64,000 nucleotides of DNA from Fluviibacter phosphoraccumulans_A (GCA_036287865.1 CP126743.1:930001-994000); one strand, 5' to 3'. Shown: positions 36,405 to 45,487, numbered from the stretch's first letter. The notes: a model not told the origin generated them from the sequence alone. Translations and numbers: made by a program.

Positions 36405-37198
36405 TTCGTTTTACCTCTCTCGGCAGCGGTAGCGAGGGGAATGCATTACTGATCGAGGCGGGTTCGACCCGCCTCATGATCGATTGCGGTTTACCCCTAC
36501 GCCAGGTTTTGGCACGAATAGAAGCGCGTGGTGTAGACCCCAAGGCCAAGGGTCTGGATGCCATTTTAGTGACGCATGAGCATGGCGATCATATCGGTGG
36601 CGTTATGGTGTTAGCCCGTAAGACGGGTGCGACGGTTTACTTAACCCACGGCACCCATGCCGCATTACATACGCGTTCGGCTGAGGCTTGCAATGGGGTG
36701 ATGGTCCGATTGATAGATAGTCATAACCCCTTTGAATTGGGTGCCATTGAGGTGCGCCCATTTCCAGTACCTCATGATGCACGAGAGCCGGTCCAGTACG
36801 TTATTGCCTGCGATAATCTGAGCCTGGGTGTGCTTACCGATTTGGGCATGCTAACGGCGCATGTTGAACGTTCGTTGCAAGATTGCGATGGGCTGGTGCT
36901 TGAGTTCAATCATGATCCGGTGTTGCTTGCACAGTCGTCTTATCCCGATAGCCTTAAGCAACGCATTGCCGGTCGGTATGGGCACCTCTGCAATCGCGAT
37001 GCGGCAGGGTTTCTGGCCGGATTGAATCTGGATCGTCTGCAGCATGTGGTTGCGGCACATTTGTCGCAGTCTAATAACACCCCGGAGCATGTGTTGCAGT
37101 CGGTACGGGAGGCGCTCGGTGAGGTGCCTGAATGTTTTTATCTCGCCAACCAGCAAGAGGGTTTTGACTGGCTAACGATTCAGACAATAGCGACATAA
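36401..37198 (+). CDS. MBL-fold metallo-hydrolase (YycJ-like)
   Basis: The 265-residue protein carries the beta-lactamase-fold metal motif THEHGDHIGG near residues 58-67, an N-terminal TSLGSGSEGNALLIEAG, and a later EFNHDPVL, as in YycJ/WalJ-type cytoplasmic hydrolases. Family members are suspected 5'-3' exonucleases, but the substrate here is unknown. The start is GTG 36401, overlapping the bamC stop (GTGA), so translation is likely coupled. Confidence 0.88.
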   Translation: MIRFTSLGSGSEGNALLIEAGSTRLMIDCGLPLRQVLARIEARGVDPKAKGLDAILVTHEHGDHIGGVMVLARKTGATVYLTHGTHAALHTRSAEACNGVMVRLIDSHNPFELGAIEVRPFPVPHDAREPVQYVIACDNLSLGVLTDLGMLTAHVERSLQDCDGLVLEFNHDPVLLAQSSYPDSLKQRIAGRYGHLCNRDAAGFLAGLNLDRLQHVVAAHLSQSNNTPEHVLQSVREALGEVPECFYLANQQEGFDWLTIQTIAT

Positions 37199-37228
37199 AA
37201 AAAACCGGCCTTCGGGCCGGTTTTTCGT
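37197..37228 (+). terminator. Terminator after the MBL hydrolase
   Basis: AAACCGGCC and GGCCGGTTT form a 9-bp stem with a TTCG tetraloop, flanked by an A-run and a T-run, so it could work in both directions (for the dapA operon and for the convergent lipoprotein gene). Confidence 0.92.
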
Positions 37229-37262
37229 AACCGCCGAAGCGGTTTCAAGATCGCAGAAGCGA

Positions 37263-37430
37263 TTACTTGGCAGCAGGAGCTGGGGCAGCAGGAGCTGGGG
37301 CAGCAGGAGCTGGGGCAGCAGGAGCTGGGGCAGCAGGAGCTGGGGCAGCAGGAGCAGCCGGGGCTTCTTTTTTGCCACAAGCAGAAACAGCAAGAGCGAT
37401 CAGAGCAGCAACCAGAAGTGATTGTTTCAT
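37263..37430 (-). CDS. Small Ala/Pro-repeat lipoprotein
   Basis: From ATG 37430 the product has 55 residues: a lipoprotein signal (MKQSLLVAALIALAVSACGKK, lipobox Cys near residue 18) then an APAAP-type repeat to the C-terminal lysine. A GGGAAG ribosome binding site precedes the ATG. The mature part is a flexible tail anchored in a membrane, perhaps a spacer. In-frame upstream codons exist but lack a signal. The number of repeats may vary between strains. Confidence 0.8.
   Translation of the reverse strand: MKQSLLVAALIALAVSACGKKEAPAAPAAPAPAAPAPAAPAPAAPAPAAPAPAAK
37271..37355. repeat. 15-bp tandem repeat, five perfect copies plus partial
   Basis: The unit CAGCAGGAGCTGGGG occurs five times without change (37271-37345), then a partial copy to 37355. 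On the minus strand each unit encodes a pentapeptide of Pro and Ala in the lipoprotein, so copy-number change keeps the frame. Confidence 0.97.
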
Positions 37431-37633
37431 TTTCTTCCCTTTGATAAAGGTCGTTGAAGAATATCCTGCCGGAAAGACCCGACAAGACATGACTACACAA
37501 GCAGTCTGAGTAAATTATACACAGTTTGCCTTTGTTAAACAGCGTCTCGAATACACTCTGTTGAGTCAGGCGATCAGGTACAATTCGGGCTTGTTTCTCT
37601 TACTTTTCATGCGCGGGATAGCGCCTAAAATTT

Positions 37634-38971
37634 ATGCCAGTTGGAACGATTGAGTCGCTTGACCATGCCGGTCAGGGTATTGCCCGAGATAACGGTAAAA
37701 CCATCTTTGTTGAAGGGGCCTTGCCCGGAGAGCTGGTTACTTGGCTCAGCTATCGTCGAAAGCCCAGCTTCGAGCAGGCGCGCGTTACAGAGATTCATCG
37801 GGCTGCCTCAACCCGGGTGACGCCGCGTTGTCCCCATTTTGGCGTTTGTGGCGGGTGTTCATTGCAGCATACAGATCCATCGCTGCAGATTGCCGCCAAA
37901 CAGCGGGTGCTGGAAGACAATTTAAGCCACATTGGCAACGTCCGCCCGTCCTCGATTTATTCGCCGATTGCGGGCCCGACCTGGCATTATCGTTTCAGAG
38001 CCCGCCTGTCCGTTCGTCTCGTGCCTAAAAAGGGCGGCGTCCTGGTCGGCTTTCATGAGCGGCGCAGTAGTTACATTGCCGATATAACCTCATGCAGTAT
38101 TTTGCCGAAGCACGTGTCTGATCTATTGCTGCCGTTGTGGGCGCTATTTGCCGACATGTCCGCCCCGGATCGGTTACCGCAGCTTGAAGTTGTGGTGGGC
38201 GAGCACCCGGAAATCGCTGGGCGTCTAGATACCGTTTTCCTGCTGAGACACATGGATCCGCTAACAAACGCTGATCGGGCGATATTGCAGGCCTTTGGCG
38301 CACAGCATCAGGTTCGCTGGTTCCTGCAATCGGGCGGCCCGGCAACGGTGGTCCCATTGTTAACGGAAGACTCGCCTTTGCTGGCGTACCGAATCCCCAA
38401 TTACGGCCTCACGCTCAAGTTTGCGCCCACCGAATTTACCCAGGTAAATCCGGCCATTAATCATGTTTTGGTCACCAAAGCCATGCGGCTCCTTGACGCA
38501 CAGCCGGGCGAACGTATTGCCGACATGTTCTGTGGGCTGGGTAACTTTACCTTACCCATCGCCTATAGTGGTGCCACCGTTGTAGGGGTTGAAGGCAGCG
38601 AAGCGCTGGTGCAGCGGGCGGCAGAGAATGCCGCGTTCAATGGCCTGAGCGACAAAACCAGTTTCTTTGCAGCCAATCTATTCCTTGATTGTCAGCCGAT
38701 TTGGGAGCGCCTCGGTAAGCTCGATCGAATGCTGATCGATCCACCGCGGGATGGTGCTCAGGCACTAGTACAGGCGCTGCCAGATGCTAATGCGCCCCGT
38801 GGTAACGCACCGCATACTATTATGTATGTCTCGTGCAATCCAGCGACATTGGCGCGTGATGCCGACATTCTGGTGAATACCAAGGGTTACGAAATGCTGG
38901 GCGCAGGTATTGCCAACATGTTCCCGCATACCGCGCATGTCGAATCGATCGCCATGTTTCGTCGCGCCTGA
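37634..38971 (+). CDS. rlmD: 23S rRNA (uracil-1939-C5)-methyltransferase RlmD
   Basis: The 445-residue protein has an N-terminal TRAM domain (IESLDHAGQGIARDNGKTIF), the iron-sulfur cysteine set in CPHFGVCGGCSLQH near residues 67-80 with a further Cys, and an S-adenosylmethionine domain with RIADMFCGLGNFTLPIA near 293-309, DPPRDGA near 369-375 and the catalytic MYVSCNPATLARD near 396-408. All residues for C5 methylation of uracil are present. Lipoprotein and rlmD are divergent with a 203 bp spacer. Confidence 0.95.
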   Translation: MPVGTIESLDHAGQGIARDNGKTIFVEGALPGELVTWLSYRRKPSFEQARVTEIHRAASTRVTPRCPHFGVCGGCSLQHTDPSLQIAAKQRVLEDNLSHIGNVRPSSIYSPIAGPTWHYRFRARLSVRLVPKKGGVLVGFHERRSSYIADITSCSILPKHVSDLLLPLWALFADMSAPDRLPQLEVVVGEHPEIAGRLDTVFLLRHMDPLTNADRAILQAFGAQHQVRWFLQSGGPATVVPLLTEDSPLLAYRIPNYGLTLKFAPTEFTQVNPAINHVLVTKAMRLLDAQPGERIADMFCGLGNFTLPIAYSGATVVGVEGSEALVQRAAENAAFNGLSDKTSFFAANLFLDCQPIWERLGKLDRMLIDPPRDGAQALVQALPDANAPRGNAPHTIMYVSCNPATLARDADILVNTKGYEMLGAGIANMFPHTAHVESIAMFRRA

Positions 38972-38988
38972 TTGAAGCTGCGGCCCAT

Positions 38989-39019
38989 AAAAAATGCCCG
39001 AGGCATGCCCGGGCGTTTT
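38989..39019 (+). terminator. Terminator after rlmD
   Basis: An imperfect hairpin AAAATGCCCG/CGGGCGTTTT with a short loop and flanking A and T tracts; it may serve both rlmD and the convergent gene ending at 39044. Confidence 0.7.
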
Positions 39020-39043
39020 GCTATATGCAGCGGTTGCTAAGCT

Positions 39044-39334
39044 TTAGGCGGCCACCTTAACGATTAGCTGCGCGCTATTCAGGTAGGAATCTGAAAAGAT
39101 CTGGCGTGCCAGTTTGTAGGCTGCACCATTCTTGGTTTTGAAGCGGGCGATTTCCTCAACAAATAGCTTGAGAGAGTCAGCTAGGCACTTCTTCATGCTG
39201 GTTTGATCCAGCAGACCCAGATCGTAGTCGCATACGGCAGAATTGCGACTCAGGCCTTCGATTTCTTTAGACGTCATGTGCAGCGAGTGCTCCAGCTGGC
39301 GCACGACCAATTCTGTTGAAGCTTTCTTGCCCAT
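39044..39334 (-). CDS. Hypothetical protein (96 aa)
   Basis: From ATG 39334 (MGKKASTELVVRQLEHSLHM) the product is a 96-residue helical, soluble protein with a coiled-coil-like N-half and no recognisable motif. A TTG start at 39406 would add 24 mostly hydrophobic residues. Neither start has a clear ribosome binding site. Codon use looks like that of neighbours, and it lies between two terminators, which supports a real single-gene unit. Confidence 0.5.
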   Translation of the reverse strand: MGKKASTELVVRQLEHSLHMTSKEIEGLSRNSAVCDYDLGLLDQTSMKKCLADSLKLFVEEIARFKTKNGAAYKLARQIFSDSYLNSAQLIVKVAA

Positions 39335-39409
39335 TTGATAAACATCTATGATGAATCGGCCTAAAAGACAGACCGCGTAGGACAAATAACGCAGGGTCTT
39401 TAACAAACG

Positions 39410-39437
39410 TTGACAGAATTTGTGAAAAATTTATAAT
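39410..39437 (+). promoter_or_regulatory. Perfect sigma-70 consensus promoter pointing at a terminator
   Basis: TTGACA at 39410-39415 and TATAAT at 39432-39437 are exact consensus boxes with a 16-base spacer on the + strand. Transcription would start near 39444 and reach the terminator at 39456, giving an RNA of about 40 bases. There is no + strand gene downstream until cysS at 41643. Confidence 0.5.
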
Positions 39438-39455
39438 CTGTTGAAATTGAATAAT

Positions 39456-39482
39456 AAAAAAGAGCCCTGCAGGGCTCTTTTT
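39456..39482. terminator. Symmetric terminator downstream of yccA
   Basis: AAAAAGAGCCCTGCAGGGCTCTTTTT is a near-perfect palindrome with A and T flanks, able to stop transcription both from yccA (minus strand) and from the promoter at 39410 (plus strand). Confidence 0.9.
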
Positions 39483-39502
39483 GCCGGACAGGCCGTTTTG
39501 GC

Positions 39503-40198
39503 TTAGTCGCGGTCGTTACCCGTAAAGATCATCAGCAGGTTGAGCAGGCTGACGAATAGGTTGTAAATGTCCAGATACACCGCTAGCGTTGCTGTGATGT
39601 AGTTGGTTTCACCGCCGTTAACAATGCGGCTCAGGTCAAACAGCAGGTAACCGGTAAAGAGCAGGGCGCCAATCGCCGAAATGGCAATCGCCATGGCCGG
39701 AATGGCCAAGAAGATATTGGCGATAGAAGCCAGAATCAGCAGAATCAGACCGGCAAACAGGAAGTTGCCCATGAAGCTGAAGTCACGCTTGCTCACGCTG
39801 GTGTACATCGCCAGCGAGAAGAAGATCGCGGCAGTAGCGCTACCGGCCATGGCAATCAGTTCACCACCATGGCTCATGCCGAGTGCCACGCTCAGAATCT
39901 GAGACAGCATCACGCCCATGAAGAAGGTAAAGGCTAGGAGCAGCAGTACACCGGCGCCACTATCCTTGTTGCGCTGAATGGCCCACATCAAACCGAAGGC
40001 GATACCAAAGAACATCAGCATACCCATGATTGGGCTGCCGGCCATTAGCATTGGCACGCCAGAGCTTAGGCCGACAACAGCACCGATAACGGTAGGGATC
40101 AGCGACAGCGCGAGCAGCCAGTAGGTGTTTCGAAGTACCTGGTTACGGCCTGCGTTAATGGTTACGCCGCTATAAGACGAGGTCGAGCGAACATCCAT
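39503..40198 (-). CDS. yccA: Bax inhibitor-1/YccA family membrane protein
   Basis: The 231-residue protein has about seven hydrophobic helices and ends with the family signature region (LFTGYLLFDLSRIVNGGETNY, then DIYNLFVSLLNLLMIF). In Escherichia coli YccA is a substrate and modulator of the FtsH protease, and ftsH lies near the end of this window. Other family members leak calcium. Start ATG 40198 (MDVRSTSSYSG). Confidence 0.93.
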   Translation of the reverse strand: MDVRSTSSYSGVTINAGRNQVLRNTYWLLALSLIPTVIGAVVGLSSGVPMLMAGSPIMGMLMFFGIAFGLMWAIQRNKDSGAGVLLLLAFTFFMGVMLSQILSVALGMSHGGELIAMAGSATAAIFFSLAMYTSVSKRDFSFMGNFLFAGLILLILASIANIFLAIPAMAIAISAIGALLFTGYLLFDLSRIVNGGETNYITATLAVYLDIYNLFVSLLNLLMIFTGNDRD

Positions 40199-40316
40199 GG
40201 GTCAATTCCTCAATAAAAACAAAGTGAATAAACGGGCAAAAAATAATTTCACCACGTATATGGTATCTGAAAACCCCAATTCAAGCCGATGCAGCTTAAC
40301 AGTGACTTAACTGAGG

Positions 40317-41051
40317 CTAAATAGTGTGGCGGGTAAGTTGGGCGGTTTCTGCCTGGTCATCCCAGGAGAGGTATTCCCCCCGTTCGGCTGACCAATCGGC
40401 CAAGACCCAACGTTCGACATGGATGCCATCAACAATCACATCGTGGGTTGCGGGGTGATGCGTATGGCCGTGAATCATCGTGGCATATCCGAAGCGACGC
40501 GCTTCGTCTTCGACTGTCCATAAATCAACGTCCGTGACTCTGCCGGTTTGGGCATCGTAACGGCGGCCTTTGCTGCGCCAGCGTATCCAGCTTGCAATGG
40601 CCCGACGCAGCCAATAGGGGAGGCGCAGAAACTTTGCCTGGTTCTCGGGGATGCGGACTTTGGCGCGGAATTCCTGGTACTTCACGTCACCCGTGCAGTA
40701 CAGATCGCCATGAGAAAGCACAAACTGCCAGTTGGGGATGGAAAGCACGTACGGGTCTTCAAGCAGCGTCATGCCCAGCTCGGCAAGAGCTTTCTCGCTC
40801 ACCATGAAGTCCCGGTTGCCGGCCATGAAATAAACCGCAACACTCGCCTGAACCGTATCCTTCAGCGCTTTGAACACCGGTTGATAGGCTTTGAGACCCA
40901 GGTCTTCATCGCCTACCCATGATTCAAAGATATCGCCCAGCAAATAAACCGATTGGGCTTCCCGACGGGCACTTTCCAGAAAACTCAGGAAGCGTGCCGT
41001 AATCGCCGGGGTGTCCGATGACAGATGAACATCGGACGCAAAGAAAATCAT
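40317..41051 (-). CDS. lpxH: UDP-2,3-diacylglucosamine pyrophosphatase
   Basis: LpxH releases UMP to form lipid X in lipid A synthesis. The 244-residue calcineurin-like protein shows FFASDVHLSSDTPA near residues 3-16, LGDIFESWVGDE near 39-50, AGNRDFMV near 77-84, LSHGDLYCT near 113-121 and IHGHTHHPA near 193-201, a complete di-metal site. Its start overlaps the ppiB stop by 4 bp (ATGA). Confidence 0.95.
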   Translation of the reverse strand: MIFFASDVHLSSDTPAITARFLSFLESARREAQSVYLLGDIFESWVGDEDLGLKAYQPVFKALKDTVQASVAVYFMAGNRDFMVSEKALAELGMTLLEDPYVLSIPNWQFVLSHGDLYCTGDVKYQEFRAKVRIPENQAKFLRLPYWLRRAIASWIRWRSKGRRYDAQTGRVTDVDLWTVEDEARRFGYATMIHGHTHHPATHDVIVDGIHVERWVLADWSAERGEYLSWDDQAETAQLTRHTI

Positions 41052-41545
41052 TTAACGGTAACCGACTGAATGATCACGTCTTCCTTTGGCACATCCTGAT
41101 GGAAGCCGCTGGTGCCGGTTTTAACAGCCTTGATCTTGTTAACCACATCCATGCCATCGGTGACTTTGCCGAACACTGCGTAGCCCCAGCCTTGTGGTGT
41201 TTCGCTCTTGAAGTTAAGGAAATCGTTGTCAGCCACGTTGATAAAGAACTGATCGGTTGCTGAATGCGGATCGCTGGTGCGCGCCATGGCGATGGTGCCA
41301 GTGGTGTTCTTCAAGCCGTTGTTAGCTTCGTTCTTGATCGGGGCTTTGGTGGGCTTTTGCTTCATGCCTGGCTCAAAACCACCGCCTTGAATCATGAAGC
41401 CATTGATCACACGGTGAAAAATCGCGTTGTTGTAGGTGCCATCTTTGGTGTATGACAGAAAATTGGCCACAGAAACCGGGGTGTGCTCGCTGTCCAGTTC
41501 CAGGGTAATGGCGCCCATATTGGTGTTCAGAATCACGGTTTGCAT
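41048..41545 (-). CDS. ppiB: Peptidyl-prolyl cis-trans isomerase B (cyclophilin)
   Basis: The 165-residue cytoplasmic cyclophilin has no signal peptide. Motifs: YNNAIFHRVINGFMIQGGGF near residues 34-53, MARTSDPHSATDQFFINVADN and GYAVFGKVTDGMDVV. It accelerates proline isomerisation. It is the first gene of the ppiB-lpxH pair, divergent from cysS. Confidence 0.95.
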   Translation of the reverse strand: MQTVILNTNMGAITLELDSEHTPVSVANFLSYTKDGTYNNAIFHRVINGFMIQGGGFEPGMKQKPTKAPIKNEANNGLKNTTGTIAMARTSDPHSATDQFFINVADNDFLNFKSETPQGWGYAVFGKVTDGMDVVNKIKAVKTGTSGFHQDVPKEDVIIQSVTVK

Positions 41546-41642
41546 AAAGGAATGCTCCTGAGTGAAGGGGAGAGGTTGTTGTAGTTCGTGCTATATTCAA
41601 AGACGCATTTTATCCGTATTTTCCTGATTACCTTAGCCTCTC

Positions 41643-43031
41643 ATGCTCTCGATCTATAACACCCTCGCCCGCGAAAAAACCCCGTTGCAACCGATTCATC
41701 CGGGACAGGTGCGCATGTACGTCTGCGGCATGACGGTTTATGACTTCTGTCACCTGGGCCATGCCCGGGTGATGGTGGTCTTCGATATGGTGTATCGCTG
41801 GCTGATGGCGCAGGGCTATCAGGTCGAATACGTCCGGAATATTACCGATATAGATGACAAGATCATCAACCGTGCCAATGAGCGAGGCCAAACCATTCAG
41901 CAACTGACGGATCACTACATTGCCGCCATGCATGAAGACAGCGATGCGCTCGGCGTGCTGCGCCCGACCAAAGAGCCGCGCGCCACCGAATACGTGCAGG
42001 AAATGCTGGATCTGATCAGCACCCTGGAGAATAAGGGTCTAGCTTATCAGGGCGGTGATGGTGATGTGAACTTTGCCGTGCGCAAGTTTGAAGGCTACGG
42101 AAAGCTTTCCGGCAAGTCCCTCGATGATCTCCGCGCGGGTGAGCGCGTTGCCGTGGCAGACGCCAAAGAAGACCCGCTCGACTTCGTACTGTGGAAGCAT
42201 GCCAAAGCCGGCGAACCGGCCTGGGCTTCGCCATGGGGCGATGGTCGTCCGGGCTGGCACATTGAATGTTCGGCCATGAGCAGCGCATTGCTTGGTAACC
42301 ATTTTGATATTCATGGCGGTGGTGCTGATCTGCAATTCCCGCACCATGAAAATGAAATCGCTCAGTCAGAAGGAGCACATGGCGGCACCTTCGCCAATGT
42401 CTGGATGCACAATGGTTTTATTCGCGTCGAGAAAGATGGCATCGAAGAAAAGATGTCCAAGTCCCTGGGCAACTTCTTTACCATCCGCGATGTGCTCAAG
42501 GTCTATGACCCGGAGATCATCCGCTTCTTTATTCTGCGCGCGCAGTATCGCAGCTCGTTGAATTATTCGACCGCGCATCTGGATGATGCCGCCAACGCAC
42601 TGGAGCGTTTGTACACGGCGCTCCGCAACGTGCCCGCCGCTGATGTGGCGGTGAATTGGAACAGCGCCTATGGCCAGAAGTTCCAGAGCGCCATGAATGA
42701 TGACTTCAACACGCCAGAAGCTATGGCCGTGCTGTTTGAAATGGCCCAGGTGGTCAATCGTGAACAGAGCGCCGAACTGGCGGGGCAGTTCAAAGCCCTG
42801 GCTGGGGTTCTGGGTTTGCTGCAGCGTGTGCCGGAGTTGTTTTTACAACGCAGCACCGGTGCCGATGCCGACGGCCTGAAACCTGAGCAAATCGAAGCCC
42901 GCATTCAGGAACGTCTGGATGCTCGCAAAGCTAAAGACTTCGCCACGGCCGACCGTGTGCGCAAAGAACTGCTCGAAGCCGGAGTCGTTCTGGAAGATAC
43001 GCCTCAGGGCACCATCTGGCGTCGTGCCTGA
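41643..43031 (+). CDS. cysS: Cysteinyl-tRNA synthetase
   Basis: The 462-residue class I enzyme has the zinc and ATP motif YVCGMTVYDFCHLGHARVMV near residues 22-41, RNITDIDDKIINRA near 61-74, GWHIECSAM near 204-212, the zinc region GGGADLQFPHHENEIAQSE near 229-247, and KMSKSLGNF near 269-277. Full length and intact. The cysS-ppiB spacer has no other gene. Confidence 0.97.
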   Translation: MLSIYNTLAREKTPLQPIHPGQVRMYVCGMTVYDFCHLGHARVMVVFDMVYRWLMAQGYQVEYVRNITDIDDKIINRANERGQTIQQLTDHYIAAMHEDSDALGVLRPTKEPRATEYVQEMLDLISTLENKGLAYQGGDGDVNFAVRKFEGYGKLSGKSLDDLRAGERVAVADAKEDPLDFVLWKHAKAGEPAWASPWGDGRPGWHIECSAMSSALLGNHFDIHGGGADLQFPHHENEIAQSEGAHGGTFANVWMHNGFIRVEKDGIEEKMSKSLGNFFTIRDVLKVYDPEIIRFFILRAQYRSSLNYSTAHLDDAANALERLYTALRNVPAADVAVNWNSAYGQKFQSAMNDDFNTPEAMAVLFEMAQVVNREQSAELAGQFKALAGVLGLLQRVPELFLQRSTGADADGLKPEQIEARIQERLDARKAKDFATADRVRKELLEAGVVLEDTPQGTIWRRA

Positions 43032-44250
43032 TCTTTTAGACCCCATCGCACCGCAAACCAAGCTGGCGCGGGCAGAGCGCGCCATGTTGCTTATCCTGTC
43101 GGGTATCCAGTTCTGCCATGTCCTGGATTTCATGATCATGATGCCGCTGGGGCCGTTTCTCATCAGCGCTCTCGGTATCAGCACGCAGGAATTCGCCTTT
43201 CTGGTGGCCAGTTATAGCTTCAGCGCGGCGACTGCCGGCTTGCTGATGGCGCCTGTGGTCGATCGCTTCGAACGTAAATGGTTTTTGCTGAGTGTGTTTC
43301 TGGCGTTCACCATTGCCACACTGATGTGTGCTTTGGCACCGACGTATGCCTTATTGCTTGTTGCCCGCGGTCTGGCCGGTATCTTCGGCGGCATGATGGG
43401 GGCCATGGTGCATACCGTTGTAGCGGATGCCATTCCTTTTGAGCGGCGCGCCAAAGCCACCGGCTATGTAGCTACAGCATTTTCTGTTTCCAGCATTGCC
43501 GGTGTGACGCTATCCCTGCTGCTGGCCGATGCCTTGGGTTGGCAGGCACCGTTCTTACTGATTGCGCTACTCAGTGCCGGCCTTGTCTGGTTCGGCCATA
43601 AAGCCTTGCCAGAGTTTCGCGCCCACCTGCATACCCGACAGGAAGGCAAAGCCATTCGCCAAATGCTGCGTGTGGCTATTGAACCTAACCATCTGAAAGC
43701 CATGCTGCTCACTGCGTTGGTCATCTTCGGTGGCTTCACGGTTATTCCGTACATCACGCTTTATGCTGTAGCGAACGTAAGCATTGCGGCTGATGAAATC
43801 CCCATGGTCTATTTCCTAGGGGGCGCCGCCACGTTAATTACTGCTCGGTTGATTGGTGCGCTGGCCGACAAACTGGGCAAAGTGCTCATATTCCGCGTAG
43901 TAGCCATCGGCGCGTGTCTGCCCGTATTGCTGGTGACCAATGTTGGTACGTTGTCGCTGTTCGCTTACCTCGCCATCACAACGCTGTTCTTTGTTCTTGT
44001 GTCAGGTCGTATGGTGTCGTTGTTGGCCATTGTGGGTGCAGCGGTTAAACCTCAGGAGCGGGGCACTTTTCTTTCGCTTAACGCGACCGTGCAATCTATG
44101 GCCATGAGTCTGGCCAGTATGGTGGGTGGCCTGTTTATTACTCAGGCACCGGATGGCATGATCAGCGGCTATGGCTGGGTCGGTTTGATTGCCGCCAGCT
44201 TTAATGTCTTGGCGGCGCTTTGGGTTGGACATATCAGGATTCAGAATTGA
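43024..44250 (+). CDS. Major facilitator superfamily transporter (drug/sugar efflux-like)
   Basis: From GTG 43024 the product has 408 residues and about 12 membrane helices. It has an MFS loop (APVVDRFERKWFLL, matching the DRxGRK-type motif near residue 76) and MGAMVHTVVADAIPFERRAKATG near 122-144. It resembles arabinose-efflux-type permeases; the substrate cannot be named. The GTG overlaps the cysS stop by 8 bp, implying coupling. A start further upstream inside cysS is unlikely because it would be read from cysS sequence in another frame. Confidence 0.82.
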   Translation: MPDLLDPIAPQTKLARAERAMLLILSGIQFCHVLDFMIMMPLGPFLISALGISTQEFAFLVASYSFSAATAGLLMAPVVDRFERKWFLLSVFLAFTIATLMCALAPTYALLLVARGLAGIFGGMMGAMVHTVVADAIPFERRAKATGYVATAFSVSSIAGVTLSLLLADALGWQAPFLLIALLSAGLVWFGHKALPEFRAHLHTRQEGKAIRQMLRVAIEPNHLKAMLLTALVIFGGFTVIPYITLYAVANVSIAADEIPMVYFLGGAATLITARLIGALADKLGKVLIFRVVAIGACLPVLLVTNVGTLSLFAYLAITTLFFVLVSGRMVSLLAIVGAAVKPQERGTFLSLNATVQSMAMSLASMVGGLFITQAPDGMISGYGWVGLIAASFNVLAALWVGHIRIQN

Positions 44251-44251
44251 A

Positions 44252-44275
44252 AAGAGCCACTTGGAGGTGGCTCTT
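44252..44275 (-). terminator. Terminator between MFS gene and dnaJ
   Basis: AAGAGCCAC and GTGGCTCTT pair exactly around a 6-base loop. Read on the minus strand the stem is followed by TTTTCAATT, so it best serves dnaJ. Confidence 0.8.
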
Positions 44276-44298
44276 GGTTGTCTTGCTGCGTTGAAAAA

Positions 44299-45444
44299 TC
44301 AGCCGCTAAAGAAGTTCTTCAGCTTTTGCTGCCAGCCGCCTTCTTGGGGTGAGTGGTGTTCGCCGAGGATTTCCTGGAACTTGCGGAGTAGTTCTTTCTG
44401 TTCGCTGTTCAGGTTAACCGGGGTTTCTACCACCACGTGTACATAGAGGTTGCCCGCAACGCCGCTGCGCATGCCGGTAACCCCTTTGCCGCGTAGGCGG
44501 AAGATTTTGCCGGTTTGCGTTTCCTCAGGGATGCGTAGGCTGGCAGTGCCGTCTAGCGTGGGGACGTCAATGTCGCCACCGAGTGTGGCGGTGGTCATGG
44601 TGATGGGGATCTCGCAGTGCAGATCATCGCCGTCACGGGTAAAGAGTTCGTGCTGGCGCAGCGTGATCTGTACGTAGAGGTCACCCGAGGGGCCACCGTT
44701 AACGCCGGCTTCGCCTTCGCCCGATAGGCGGATGCGGTCTCCATCGTTAACACCCGCCGGGATTTTGATTTCCAGCGTTTTGTTTTCGCGCTTGCGACCA
44801 CGGCCGTGACAATCGGTACAGGGGTCGTCGATGACTTTGCCCGAGCCATGGCAATGCGGGCAGCTCTGTTGGACAGAGAAGAAGCCCTGTTGCATGCGTA
44901 CCTGACCGCTACCTTTACAGGTGCCACAGGTTTTGGCGCTGGTGCCAGCTTTGGCGCCGCTGCCTTTGCAGGTGCCACAGTTGGTTTCAGTCGGAATGCG
45001 GATGCGGGTCTGTGAGCCCTTTGCAGCTTCTTCGAGGCTGATTTCCAGGTCGTAGCGCAGATCGGCGCCACGGTAGACCTGGCTACGGCCACCACGTTGG
45101 CCACCGCCTCCAAATCCGCCACCACCACCGCCGCGGAAGATTTCTTCGAAGATGTTGCCGAAGTCGAAGCCGCCGGCACCGCCGCCGCTAAAACCACCGA
45201 AGCCGCCGCCCATGGAGGGGTCGACACCGGCATGGCCATACTGATCGTAAGCGGCCCGTTTGTTGCCATCACTGAGAACTTTGTAGGCTTCTTTAGCTTC
45301 TTTGAATTGGGCTTCGGCTGTTTTGTCATCCGGATTGCGGTCCGGGTGGTATTTCATGGCCAGGCGGCGGTAGGCTTTTTTCAGCTCGTCGTCGGAGGCA
45401 CCTTTGGATACACCCAGAATTTCGTAGTAATCGCGTTTAGACAT
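44299..45444 (-). CDS. dnaJ: Chaperone protein DnaJ
   Basis: DnaJ delivers substrates to DnaK and stimulates its ATPase. The 381-residue protein has a J domain (DYYEILGVSKGASDDELKKA, with HPD in MKYHPDRNPDD near residue 33), a Gly/Phe-rich linker with long Gly runs, four zinc motifs (CGTCKGSG twice, CPHCHGSG, CTDCHGRG), and the C-terminal substrate domain. It lies 86 bp behind dnaK on the same strand. Confidence 0.96.
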   Translation of the reverse strand: MSKRDYYEILGVSKGASDDELKKAYRRLAMKYHPDRNPDDKTAEAQFKEAKEAYKVLSDGNKRAAYDQYGHAGVDPSMGGGFGGFSGGGAGGFDFGNIFEEIFRGGGGGGFGGGGQRGGRSQVYRGADLRYDLEISLEEAAKGSQTRIRIPTETNCGTCKGSGAKAGTSAKTCGTCKGSGQVRMQQGFFSVQQSCPHCHGSGKVIDDPCTDCHGRGRKRENKTLEIKIPAGVNDGDRIRLSGEGEAGVNGGPSGDLYVQITLRQHELFTRDGDDLHCEIPITMTTATLGGDIDVPTLDGTASLRIPEETQTGKIFRLRGKGVTGMRSGVAGNLYVHVVVETPVNLNSEQKELLRKFQEILGEHHSPQEGGWQQKLKNFFSG

Positions 45445-45487
45445 GGCAGTTCTGCTTCGGTTCGAATCAATTTAAGAAAATGCAAAA

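Noticed and set aside
37271..37355. CRISPR-like array
   Set aside because: Repeats are 15 bp, have no spacers and are in frame within a lipoprotein gene.
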